A DNA stretch of 64,000 bases from [Mycobacterium] crassicus (GTDB lineage Bacteria > Actinomycetota > Actinomycetes > Mycobacteriales > Mycobacteriaceae): NCBI RefSeq assembly GCF_020181615.1, contig NZ_CP084029.1, positions 4,217,625 to 4,281,624 of the forward strand, in the 5' to 3' direction. Position numbers and translations under genes: made by a program. How positions within the stretch are numbered: the stretch's first letter is position 1; every line of letters begins with the position of its first letter. The notes below the pieces were generated by a model, which was not told the DNA's origin, searched no databases, and worked only from the letters and a program-made list of their open reading frames with translations. This document shows, one piece after another, positions 36,514 through 46,726 of the stretch.

Positions 36514-37475
36514 AATTCGATCTAGACCAAGAGCAGCGCGACTTCGCGGCCAGCATCGACGCCGCCCTGGGTGCCGCCGACGTGCCCGGCGCGGTGCGCA
36601 CCTGGTCACAGGGCGACACCGAACCGGGCCGGCAGGTGTGGAATCAGCTGGCCGAGCTCGGCGTCACCGCGCTGGCCGTGCCGGAGGAGTTCGACGGCAT
36701 CGGCGCCCACCCGGTGGACCTGGTGGTGGCCATCGAGGCGCTGGGCCGCTGGTGCGTGCCCGGGCCGGTGGTGGAGTCGATCGCGGTGGCGCCGATTCTG
36801 CTGGCCGGCTCACCTGACGCCGGTTCCCAGCTGGCCGGACTGGCCGCCGGCGAGCTGATCGCCACCGCGGCACTTCCGCCGCACACCCCGCGGGCCCTGG
36901 ATGCGCAGGTCGCCGACCTCGTTCTGCTGGCCGACAACGGCCAGACCGGCACGGCACAGGCCGGCACCCGCCACGCCTCGGTGGACCCCAGCCGCGGCGT
37001 CTTCGATGTCACCGCCACCGGATCGACCTGGGAGGCCGACACCGCCCGCGCCTATGAGATGGGCGCCCTGGCCACCGCCGCGCAGCTGATCGGCGCCGGG
37101 CAGGCCATGCTGGACACCGCGGTCGAATACGCCAAGCAGCGCACCCAGTTCGGCCGGGTGATCGGCGGCTACCAGGCCATCAAGCACAAGCTGGCCGACG
37201 TGCACATCGCGCTGGAGTTGGCCCGCCCGCTGGTGTACGGGGCGGCGCTGTCGTTCGCCGATAACTCTGCCGACACCGCCCGCGACGTCAGCGCCGCCAA
37301 GGTGGCCGCGTCGGATGCCGCCCTGCTGGCCGCGCATTCGGCGCTGCAGACCCACGGCGCTATCGGCTTCACCAGCGAGTGCGACCTGTCCCTGTGGCTG
37401 CTGCGGGTGCAGGCCCTGCGTCCGGCCTGGGGGGATCCGACCGCTCACCGGCGGCGAGTGTTGGAGGCGATCTAA
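36510..37475 (+). CDS. fadE32: Acyl-CoA dehydrogenase subunit FadE32
   Basis: 321-residue, short ACAD-like subunit with the C-terminal helical domain (RTQFGRVIGGYQAIKHKLAD; HGAIGFTSECDLSLWLLR). Steroid ACADs commonly pair such short subunits as alpha2beta2 complexes. Four-base overlap with fadE31 and no gap to fadE33. The FadE32/33-type pair is described in the literature as IpdE1-IpdE2 (recalled). Confidence 0.9.
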   Translation: MKFDLDQEQRDFAASIDAALGAADVPGAVRTWSQGDTEPGRQVWNQLAELGVTALAVPEEFDGIGAHPVDLVVAIEALGRWCVPGPVVESIAVAPILLAGSPDAGSQLAGLAAGELIATAALPPHTPRALDAQVADLVLLADNGQTGTAQAGTRHASVDPSRGVFDVTATGSTWEADTARAYEMGALATAAQLIGAGQAMLDTAVEYAKQRTQFGRVIGGYQAIKHKLADVHIALELARPLVYGAALSFADNSADTARDVSAAKVAASDAALLAAHSALQTHGAIGFTSECDLSLWLLRVQALRPAWGDPTAHRRRVLEAI

Positions 37476-38423
37476 GTGGCCCGTAACGACGAACGCGATC
37501 TGCTGCGCCAGACCGTGGCCGCACTCGTCGACAAGCACGCAACCCCCGAAGCAGTACGGGTGGCGATGGAATCCGAGCGCGGCTACGACGAGACCCTGTG
37601 GCAGCTGCTGTGCGAGCAGGTCGGCGCCGCTGCCCTGGTGGTGCCAGAGGAGCTCGGCGGTGCCGGCGGCGAACTGGGCGACGCCGCAGTCGTTCTCGAG
37701 GAACTGGGCAAGGCACTGGTGCCCACCCCGCTGCTGGGCACCATCCTGGCCGAGCTGGCGCTGCTGGCCGCGCCCGAGCCCGACGCCGACACTCTGGAGA
37801 ACCTGGCCGCCGGCGCCACGATCGGAACCGTGGTCTTCGACGACGGCTACACGGCCAACGGTGATATCGCCGATGTCGTGATCGGTACCGATGGCAGCCA
37901 ACTCAGCCGATGGACCGAATTCAGCGCCGAGCCGGTGGCCACCATGGACCCCACCCGGCGCCTGGGCCGGGTCACCGCCACCGCCACCGCGCCCATCGGG
38001 GACGACCCGGGCATCGCGGACTACGCGGCAATCCTGCTGGCGGCCGAACAGATCGGCGCGGCGTCCCGCTGCCTGGACCTGACCGTGGAATACACCAAGA
38101 GCCGCGTGCAGTTCGGCCGACCGATCGGCAGTTTCCAGGCGCTCAAGCACCGGATGGCCGACCTGTACGTGGCCGTCTCGGCCGCCCGCGCGGTCGTCGA
38201 CGACGCCATCGCCGAACCGTCGGCGACCTCGGCCGCGCTGGCGCGCGTGGTCGCCAGCGAGGCGTTCACCAAGGTGGCCGGTGAAGCCGTCCAGCTGCAC
38301 GGCGGCATCGCGATCACGTGGGAGAGCGACATCCAGCTGTATTTCAAACGCGCACACGGTAGTTCGCAGCTGTTCGGCCTGCCGGCCCAGCACCTTCGTC
38401 GGTTACAGGCCGAGGTACTGTAG
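37476..38423 (+). CDS. fadE33: Acyl-CoA dehydrogenase subunit FadE33
   Basis: 315-residue ACAD-like subunit. RVQFGRPIGSFQALKHRMAD and HGGIAITWESDIQLYFKRA are intact. Starts with GTG 37476 immediately after the fadE32 TAA. Probable partner of FadE32. Last clear member of the rightward HIP operon, though the amidase gene begins only 19 bases later. Confidence 0.9.
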   Translation: MARNDERDLLRQTVAALVDKHATPEAVRVAMESERGYDETLWQLLCEQVGAAALVVPEELGGAGGELGDAAVVLEELGKALVPTPLLGTILAELALLAAPEPDADTLENLAAGATIGTVVFDDGYTANGDIADVVIGTDGSQLSRWTEFSAEPVATMDPTRRLGRVTATATAPIGDDPGIADYAAILLAAEQIGAASRCLDLTVEYTKSRVQFGRPIGSFQALKHRMADLYVAVSAARAVVDDAIAEPSATSAALARVVASEAFTKVAGEAVQLHGGIAITWESDIQLYFKRAHGSSQLFGLPAQHLRRLQAEVL

Positions 38424-38442
38424 GGCAACGTACGGTAGCGGC

Positions 38443-39429
38443 ATGTGCACCCGCTTGGTTTACCTCGGTCCCAACGGCAACATCATCACCGGACGGTCGA
38501 TGGACTGGAAGCTGGATTTGGCGACCAACCTGTGGTCGTTGCCACGTGGGGTGAAACGCGACGGGCGGGCCGGGGCGAACTCCGCCACGTGGACTGCGAA
38601 GTACGGCAGCGTAGTGGCCACCGGCTACGACATCTGCACCACCGACGGTCTGAACGAGGCCGGGTTGTCCGCGAACCTGCTGTGGCTGGCCGAATCGGTC
38701 TACCCGAAATACGACGGCAGCCGGCCCGGCCTGTGCATCTCCATCTGGGCGCAGTACGTGCTGGACAATTTCGCCACCGTGGCCGAAGCCGTCGACGCAC
38801 TGAGCGCCGAACCGTTCGAAGTGGTCACCGACGGGGTGCCCGGCGAGAACCGCCTGGCCACCCTGCACCTGTCGATGTCGGACGCCACCGGCGACAGCGC
38901 GATCGTGGAATACGTTGACGGCAAACAGGTCATCCACCACGGCCGCCACTACCAGGTGATGACGAACTCACCGACCTTCGATCAGCAGCTCGCGGTCAAC
39001 GCCTATTGGGAACAGCTCGGCGGCACCGTCATGCTGCCGGGCACCAACCGCGCCGCCGACCGGTTCGCCCGAGCCTCGTTCTACGTCAACGCGATCCCGA
39101 AATCCGAGGATCTCAAGATCGCACTCGCCTCGGTGCTCAGCGTGGTGCGCAACGTGTCGGTGCCGTTCGGTATCTCCACACCGGGCGAGCCCAACATCTC
39201 CTCGACCCGCTGGCGCACGGTCGCGCACCATACCCGCAAGCTGTACTTCTTCGAGTCGGCGTTGACGCCGAACGTGTTCTGGGTGGATCTGACCAAGCTC
39301 GACTTCGCCGAGGACGCAGCGGCTCGCAAACTCACCCTCGGTTCCGACGACAGCAACATCTTCGCCGGTGAGACCTCGGCGGAATTCGGCGTCGCCGAGC
39401 CATTCACCTTCCTGGCGCTGAACACGTGA
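38443..39429 (+). CDS. Choloylglycine hydrolase / penicillin V acylase-type Ntn amidase
   Basis: 328-residue Ntn hydrolase starting Met-Cys-Thr-Arg; removing Met exposes the nucleophile Cys2. Arg18 and Asp21 (GRSMDW) and Asn175 (TNSP) fall at the canonical bile-salt-hydrolase positions. The Arg of STRW near residue 256 corresponds to the family's C-terminal catalytic Arg. There is no signal peptide, so it is probably cytosolic. It lies 19 bases after fadE33 in the KstR2-type operon and before aspB. Could deconjugate amidated bile acids or other N-acyl amides; substrate not deducible. Not recalled at this place in M. tuberculosis. Confidence 0.85.
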   Translation: MCTRLVYLGPNGNIITGRSMDWKLDLATNLWSLPRGVKRDGRAGANSATWTAKYGSVVATGYDICTTDGLNEAGLSANLLWLAESVYPKYDGSRPGLCISIWAQYVLDNFATVAEAVDALSAEPFEVVTDGVPGENRLATLHLSMSDATGDSAIVEYVDGKQVIHHGRHYQVMTNSPTFDQQLAVNAYWEQLGGTVMLPGTNRAADRFARASFYVNAIPKSEDLKIALASVLSVVRNVSVPFGISTPGEPNISSTRWRTVAHHTRKLYFFESALTPNVFWVDLTKLDFAEDAAARKLTLGSDDSNIFAGETSAEFGVAEPFTFLALNT

Positions 39430-39541
39430 GCTCGGCACGCCGCGGTCGCCGACTGGTGGCGTCCGCACCGTCGGGCGGGCTGCTCGCCTCGATACCGGAC
39501 TCCACCCGGTTCCTTCAGCACGTCATGGCAGGGTGAATACC

Positions 39542-40726
39542 GTGGCTCCCAAGACCAACCCTCTCGACCGGTCGGCGCTGCGCGCCGGCATCCCGCCGTT
39601 CCACGTGATGGACGTGTGGCTGGCGGCCGCCGAACGCCAGCGCAGCCACGGCGACCTGGTCAACCTGTCGGCGGGCCAGCCCAGCGTGGGCGCGCCCGAA
39701 CCGGTGCGCGCCGCGGCCGCCGAGGCGCTGCGGGCAAATCAACTCGGATACACGGTCGCATTGGGCATCCCGGAGCTGCGCACCGCCATCGCCGGCTCGT
39801 ACGCCGAGCGCTACGGGCTGAGCGTCGACCCCGACGACGTGGTGGTGACCACGGGATCCTCGGGCGGTTTCCTACTGGCGTTTCTGGCCGCCTTCGACGC
39901 CGGCGATCGGGTGGCGATCGCCAGCCCCGGATATCCCTGCTACCGCAACATCCTGACCGCGCTGGGCTGCGAGGTCATCGAGATCCCGTGCGGGCCGGAG
40001 ACGCGCTTTCAGCCGACCGCGGCGATGCTGTCCGAGATTGAAGGGCCGCTGGCCGGGGTGATCGTCGCAAGCCCGGCCAACCCCACCGGAACCGTCCTGG
40101 AGCCGGCGGAGTTGGCCGCGATCGCCACCTGGTGCGACAACGCGGGTGTGCGGTTGGTCAGCGACGAGGTGTACCACGGTCTGGTCTATGAGGGCGCCCC
40201 GCAGACCAGCTGCGCCTGGCAGACATCACGCAACGCGGTGGTGGCCAACAGCTTCTCGAAGTACTTCGCGATGACCGGCTGGCGGCTGGGCTGGCTGCTG
40301 GTGCCGCCGGCACTGCGCCGCGCGGTGGACCGGCTGACCGGCAACTTCACTATCTGCCCGCCGGTGTTGGCCCAGTACGCGGCGGTCGCCGCGTTCACCC
40401 CGGAGGCGATCGCCGAATCGGACGGCCACCTGCGTCACTACGCCGCCAACCGGGAGCTGCTGCTGGGCGGGCTGCGCGACATCGGTATCGAGAAGTTGGC
40501 GCCTACCGACGGGGCGTTCTACGTCTACGCCGACCTCGCCGAGCACACCGACGACTCCCTGGCGTTCTGCGCGCGCCTGCTGGCCGAAACGGGGGTGGCG
40601 CTGGCGCCGGGCATCGACTTCGACACCGAGCGCGGCAACACCTTCGTCCGGTTGTCGTTCGCCGGCCCGACCGCTGACATCTCGCAAGCCCTGCATCGCC
40701 TCGGCAGCTGGTTGCCGCTCCGGTAG
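39542..40726 (+). CDS. aspB: Class I/II PLP aminotransferase AspB
   Basis: About 394-residue fold-type I aminotransferase. VIVASPANPTGTV near residue 180, SDEVYHG, and the PLP-lysine motif SFSKYFAMTGWRLGW near 240. GTG 39542 with CAGGG upstream; GTG 39533 is an alternative. M. tuberculosis has aspB (Rv3565) in the same slot after fadE33. The amino-group substrate is unknown. Confidence 0.88.
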   Translation: MAPKTNPLDRSALRAGIPPFHVMDVWLAAAERQRSHGDLVNLSAGQPSVGAPEPVRAAAAEALRANQLGYTVALGIPELRTAIAGSYAERYGLSVDPDDVVVTTGSSGGFLLAFLAAFDAGDRVAIASPGYPCYRNILTALGCEVIEIPCGPETRFQPTAAMLSEIEGPLAGVIVASPANPTGTVLEPAELAAIATWCDNAGVRLVSDEVYHGLVYEGAPQTSCAWQTSRNAVVANSFSKYFAMTGWRLGWLLVPPALRRAVDRLTGNFTICPPVLAQYAAVAAFTPEAIAESDGHLRHYAANRELLLGGLRDIGIEKLAPTDGAFYVYADLAEHTDDSLAFCARLLAETGVALAPGIDFDTERGNTFVRLSFAGPTADISQALHRLGSWLPLR

Positions 40727-40770
40727 GTTTACTCACAAGCCCGAACCACCTGATCGAAGGGACCCCAGCT

Positions 40771-41169
40771 ATGCGCACAACCACGACCTCTCGCCTGGCG
40801 ATCGGCGCGACAGCCGTCGGCATCCTCGGTGCGGTGGCCGCAGCGACGGCGGTGACCCACACTCCGGCCGCCGACGCCGCACCCGGAGCCTGCACGGCTG
40901 CCGGGCTGTCCACCACGGCCAGCGGCGTGCTGAGCCAGGCCGGTGGCTTCCTGAACGACCACCCGGAGGCCAACGATGTGCTGACCGCCGCGGCCACCAT
41001 GCCGGCGGATCAGGCCAAGTCCTCGGTGCAGGGCTACTTCATCGGGCACCTCGACCAGCTGAGCACCCTGCAGGGCATCGCCCAGCCGCTCACCGACCTG
41101 AAGAACCAGTGCGGGATCGCGGTCTCCCCGACCCAGCTGGCCATGCTGCTGGAGACCGTCAGCAAGTAG
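40771..41169 (+). CDS. Secreted hemophore-like protein (MHB domain type)
   Basis: 132-residue exported protein. Signal peptide over residues about 1-36 (Ala-rich, ADAA-PG cleavage zone), then a small helical domain with one Cys pair (GACTAAGL...NQCGIAV). Spacing and the terminal SPTQLAMLLETVSK resemble mycobacterial haem-binding (MHB/hemophore) proteins. Haem binding is inferred. AAGGGA precedes ATG 40771. Occupies the region where nat lies in M. tuberculosis. Confidence 0.72.
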   Translation: MRTTTTSRLAIGATAVGILGAVAAATAVTHTPAADAAPGACTAAGLSTTASGVLSQAGGFLNDHPEANDVLTAAATMPADQAKSSVQGYFIGHLDQLSTLQGIAQPLTDLKNQCGIAVSPTQLAMLLETVSK

Positions 41170-41178
41170 GTCCAGCCG

Positions 41179-42453
41179 ATGGGCCTGTCGATCAGCGAGC
41201 ACGAACGGGCCGCGCTGGCCAACGCGGCCGGTTTCGGTCTGTTCGCCGCGATCACCGGGCGCCGGTCGCGACGGTTCCCGGCCGGCGGCGCCATCCCGGC
41301 CGGCCCGTTGGCCTACGCCAGCCGTCGTCCGGTGCAGCCGCTCTCGGAGGTCGAACGGGCGTTGCTGCTGTCACTGATGGCCGGGGTCACCGGCTGGCAC
41401 GACGGCATCGCGCACCATCCCGGCTACGCCCCGGCGCTGCCGAACTATCCCGGCAGCGCCACCGGGCGGGCGATGCCGTCGGCGGCGGGCTTTCACACCA
41501 GCCAGCTGTTCTTCACCGACGACACCGGCTGCTATCTGCTGCCGAACCGCGATCAGCCGCCGCGGGAGTTCGCCGGTATCGAGGACTGGATCAGCCATAC
41601 CGCGGATTCCTATGTGCGGCTCTCGGATTCCCGGTTGGAGCTGCCGGCCGAAGAGCCCTACATGGAGGGCCACAACACCTGGATCGGCAATCATCCAGGC
41701 AGCCTGCTCGCTTTCGGCGCCGCCGATCTCGCCGAGCATCTGCTGGAGAACCTGTGGTTCTTCGCGGCCAACGGCTACCGGATCACCGACGACATCAACG
41801 GCCGCGATATCCCCGGACTGCAGGGGTTTTCCGGGCTGGCGCACGCGGACGATCCGATTCCGCTGTCGTTCGTCGAGCAGTACAGCCTGACCGAGTCCAG
41901 CGCCGAGTTGTCCATCGCCGCCCACAACGGGGCGCTGGGGCTACAGGCGATGGGGCTGGGCGGCTGGATCTTCGACGGACTGGACCGGCTGTCGGTGCTG
42001 GGCGGCTCCGGTGACCCGCGGGCACCGGGCTTCGGCTTCGTCGCCGACCACGACCCACGCTGGCCGTTTCCCAATGTCACCGGGCTGCCCGGACATTTCG
42101 AGACGCTCAGCCCACCGCATGTGGCCTCGGTGGCCGACGGCGTGGACAAGCTGGTGGCCCGAAAGTTCGGCCCCGGCGGCCCGTTTCACCCCGAAACAGC
42201 CGGCCCGTGGGCGGAGACGTCTCGGGTGCGGGCTTCGGCGCTGCCACCGGACGGCATCGCGGAGCTTGTCACGCTGCAGGCGTCGTACATCTACGAAACC
42301 TTCGGCAAGCTGCCCGGCACCGTCCCGACCGTGCATGTGCTGATGTACCTGCAGGCCCAGCACCTGGACACCGATTTCTACGACGAGTTCTATGGCCCGG
42401 GAGCGTATCTGCGCAGCCACGCCGAGCACCAGCGATGCTGGCACGGTTCATGA
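41179..42453 (+). CDS. Conserved hypothetical protein, unrecognised family
   Basis: 424-residue soluble protein, 9 bases after the hemophore-like gene. I do not recognise a catalytic signature. Notable are HDGIAHHPGYAP near residue 75, an aromatic-rich middle (HNTWIGNHPGSLLAFG) and HVLMYLQAQHLDTDFYDEFY near the C-terminus; no signal peptide or clear membrane segment. The His/Trp/Asp-rich composition hints at a metal or flavin enzyme but this is speculation. Confidence 0.7.
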   Translation: MGLSISEHERAALANAAGFGLFAAITGRRSRRFPAGGAIPAGPLAYASRRPVQPLSEVERALLLSLMAGVTGWHDGIAHHPGYAPALPNYPGSATGRAMPSAAGFHTSQLFFTDDTGCYLLPNRDQPPREFAGIEDWISHTADSYVRLSDSRLELPAEEPYMEGHNTWIGNHPGSLLAFGAADLAEHLLENLWFFAANGYRITDDINGRDIPGLQGFSGLAHADDPIPLSFVEQYSLTESSAELSIAAHNGALGLQAMGLGGWIFDGLDRLSVLGGSGDPRAPGFGFVADHDPRWPFPNVTGLPGHFETLSPPHVASVADGVDKLVARKFGPGGPFHPETAGPWAETSRVRASALPPDGIAELVTLQASYIYETFGKLPGTVPTVHVLMYLQAQHLDTDFYDEFYGPGAYLRSHAEHQRCWHGS

Positions 42454-42927
42454 CCGCCGGCGAACTCCCCCGATGACCGTGTAAACCAGCCCCACCGCCA
42501 ACAATGCGAACTTGGTAAGTGCCGCGCTGCGGGCAAGCCGGGCGTTGGTGTCGACGTCAACGCCGTCGAGCGCTTTGAGCAGTGCCACCCCCTCGATCGC
42601 ATCGCCTGCCACCGCACCGATCGGCAACAGCCGCAGCGCGATCGGATGACCGTGACGACTGCGCGCACGCTCGATGAGCAGCAGCGCCAGGGTCCCGTAG
42701 GTGAGCATGTAGCCGAAGTCGAGCCACAGGGACCAGCGCGCCCACCGACGGCCCTCGGATCCCCAGTCGGTCATGATCTCTTGAGCGCCTTCGGCATTGC
42801 CGGCCAGCTCAAACGGGATGATGCCGGGGCCACCCGTCTTGCGCATCCCGCGCTCCAGCACCAGCATCACCGCGGCATAGGCGAGAGTCGCCGCCGCCGA
42901 CCAGCTAAGTCGTTTCACCCGGTGCAT
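42448..42927 (-). CDS. Small integral membrane protein
   Basis: 159 residues with about four predicted hydrophobic segments (residues ~10-25, ~70-85, ~95-115, ~135-152) and a basic C-terminus. A loop with EGAQEIMTDWGSEGRRW separates the first two. Resembles uncharacterised actinobacterial membrane proteins; function unknown. Its stop end overlaps the convergent upstream gene by 6 bases. Confidence 0.68.
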   Translation of the reverse strand: MHRVKRLSWSAAATLAYAAVMLVLERGMRKTGGPGIIPFELAGNAEGAQEIMTDWGSEGRRWARWSLWLDFGYMLTYGTLALLLIERARSRHGHPIALRLLPIGAVAGDAIEGVALLKALDGVDVDTNARLARSAALTKFALLAVGLVYTVIGGVRRRS

Positions 42928-42990
42928 GGTAATCGAGCGGCTGGTCGATTACGCCGGCTTCAGCGCCGACCGTCAGCTAGATTGCGGTCC

Positions 42991-43851
42991 ATGAATCGGG
43001 CGGATGTCACCTTCCTATCCGCTGGAACACCGTGCGCGGGCTGGCTCTATCGTCCGAGCGATGCCTCCGGCGACATACCGTGTGTAGTCATGGCGCACGG
43101 CTTCGGGTTGACGCGCCAGGACGGACTGCCCGGCTACGCAGCGGCGCTGACTCAAGCCGGGGTCGCGGTGCTCGTCTATGACCATCGCTATCTGGGTGAT
43201 TCGGAAGGTGAACCCCGGCAACGTATTCGGACCTCAGAGCAGCTCGAGGACCGGTTGGCTGCGATTGCCTTCGCCCGAACGCTCGATGGGATTGATCCCG
43301 ACCAGATCATCCTGTGGGGCTACTCGCTCAGCGGTGGAACCACGCTGGAGGCGGCCGTCGCAGATCAACGCGTGGCCGGCGCGATCCTGCTCTGCCCCTT
43401 CCTCGACGGCAGGTGGCGGACACTCCACGGTCTGAGAAGACAACCCGGCAATGCACTGTGGCTGATGGTCCAGGCAGCCCGGGATGCCCTGATACCGGTG
43501 GCCGCCGCCCCCGGTGGCCGCGCCGGACTCACCTTCCCCGGTGAGCTGGAGGGATTTCTGTCAGCTGTGGCACCCGGTTGGCGCAACGAAGTGCACGCCG
43601 GCCTGGCGCTGCCGTTACCGCTCTGGCGTCCGGTTGCCCGGGCGAGAAAATTCACCTGCCCGGTGCTGATTCAGGCCGGCGAACGAGACATCACAGTATC
43701 GGCGCGGGCCATCGATCGCGTCGCCCAGCGGGCACCCCGGGCGACCCGGAAGAGCTACGACGTCGACCACTTCGAACCGTTCTACGACGGTCATTCGTCC
43801 CAGATCATCGACGATCAGGTGGGCTGGCTCAGAGCTCTCTCACAAGCCTGA
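42991..43851 (+). CDS. Alpha/beta hydrolase
   Basis: 286-residue hydrolase. Oxyanion HGFG near residue 36, nucleophile Ser in WGYSLSGG near 110, acid in AGERDITV near 230, and His in DVDHFEPF near 260. The GYSLSGG elbow and overall layout fit the esterase/dienelactone-hydrolase-like group, not the C-C bond hydrolases such as HsaD. It is convergent with hsaB and faces away from the small membrane protein. Substrate unknown. Confidence 0.8.
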   Translation: MNRADVTFLSAGTPCAGWLYRPSDASGDIPCVVMAHGFGLTRQDGLPGYAAALTQAGVAVLVYDHRYLGDSEGEPRQRIRTSEQLEDRLAAIAFARTLDGIDPDQIILWGYSLSGGTTLEAAVADQRVAGAILLCPFLDGRWRTLHGLRRQPGNALWLMVQAARDALIPVAAAPGGRAGLTFPGELEGFLSAVAPGWRNEVHAGLALPLPLWRPVARARKFTCPVLIQAGERDITVSARAIDRVAQRAPRATRKSYDVDHFEPFYDGHSSQIIDDQVGWLRALSQA

Positions 43852-43866
43852 TGCCACCACCGCCGG

Positions 43867-44436
43867 CTACAGCCAGGTGTCGTCGGTGGTGGCGGTGAGG
43901 AAAGCCTCCAGGTCGTCCCGCCACTGCGCCGGGGTGGTCTTCTCCGGCTCGATGCCGGTGTAGTCGCCGCGATAGAACAGCAGCGGCCGCGGCTTCACCT
44001 CGGGCAGGTCCGAAAGAGATTGCACCGCACCGAACACCACGAAGTGGTCGCCGCCGTCGTGCACCGATGCCACCGTGCAGTCGATGTGGGCCAGCGAGTT
44101 CGCCAGGATCGGCGAGCCCAGCGCCGACGGTTCCCAGTCCACCCCGGCGAACTTGTCCGGCTCGCGGGAGCCGAACCGGGCGCAGACGTCCTTCTGCTCC
44201 TCGGCCAGGATGTTGACACAGAACTTGCCGCTGGACTCGATGGCCTGCCAGGACCGCGACTGCTTGGTCGGGCAGAACAGCACCAGCGGCGGGTCCAGCG
44301 ACAACGCGGCGAACGACTGACAGGCGAACCCGACCGGCACACCGTCATCCACGGTGGTGATGATCGTGATGCCGGTGCAGAACTGGCCGAGCACGTTGCG
44401 GAACGCGCGCGGGTCGATCGGAAGGTCGTCAGCCAC
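43867..44436 (-). CDS. hsaB: Flavin reductase HsaB
   Basis: 189-residue NADH:FMN reductase that supplies reduced flavin to HsaA for 3-HSA hydroxylation. FRNVLGQFCTGITIITT at the N-terminus and CQSFAALSLDPPLVLFCP are typical of the HpaC-like split-barrel family. GTG 44436 lies 2 bases after the hsaC stop. Last gene of hsaA-hsaC-hsaB. Confidence 0.94.
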   Translation of the reverse strand: MADDLPIDPRAFRNVLGQFCTGITIITTVDDGVPVGFACQSFAALSLDPPLVLFCPTKQSRSWQAIESSGKFCVNILAEEQKDVCARFGSREPDKFAGVDWEPSALGSPILANSLAHIDCTVASVHDGGDHFVVFGAVQSLSDLPEVKPRPLLFYRGDYTGIEPEKTTPAQWRDDLEAFLTATTDDTWL

Positions 44437-44438
44437 CG

Positions 44439-46579
<2,141 letters not shown>

Positions 46580-46637
46580 TAGATTGCCTCCCAGGAGTGT
46601 GCAGGTTCAGGCCCGGTTTTCCAACCAGTCCAGAGTG

Positions 46638-46655
46638 AGATTAGAACACGTTCCG
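46638..46655 (-). promoter_or_regulatory. KstR operator and -10 of the hsaA operon
   Basis: Read toward hsaA the site is CGGAACGTGTTCTA (46655 to 46642), one base off the TnnAACnnGTTCTA form. It runs into TAATCT (46643 to 46638), a TANNNT -10. Confidence 0.72.
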
Positions 46656-46709
46656 ATTTGTGTCGAGTGCGGTGTTCCTGCGGCTGGTAGCGGTACCGGA
46701 CCGGTTTTC

Positions 46710-46723
46710 TGTAACCTGTTCTA
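46710..46723 (+). promoter_or_regulatory. KstR operator at the kshB start
   Basis: TGTAACCTGTTCTA fits the consensus and ends 3 bases before the ATG at 46727. TAACCT (46712-46717) inside it is a -10 candidate, so transcription would begin at or next to that ATG. Confidence 0.78.
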
Positions 46724-46726
46724 GTT

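Noticed and set aside
42991..43851. Alpha/beta hydrolase as the missing hsaD
   Set aside because: Nucleophile elbow GYSLSGG and overall layout differ from meta-cleavage-product hydrolases; it is convergent with hsaB and not in the hsa operon. Kept only as something to test.
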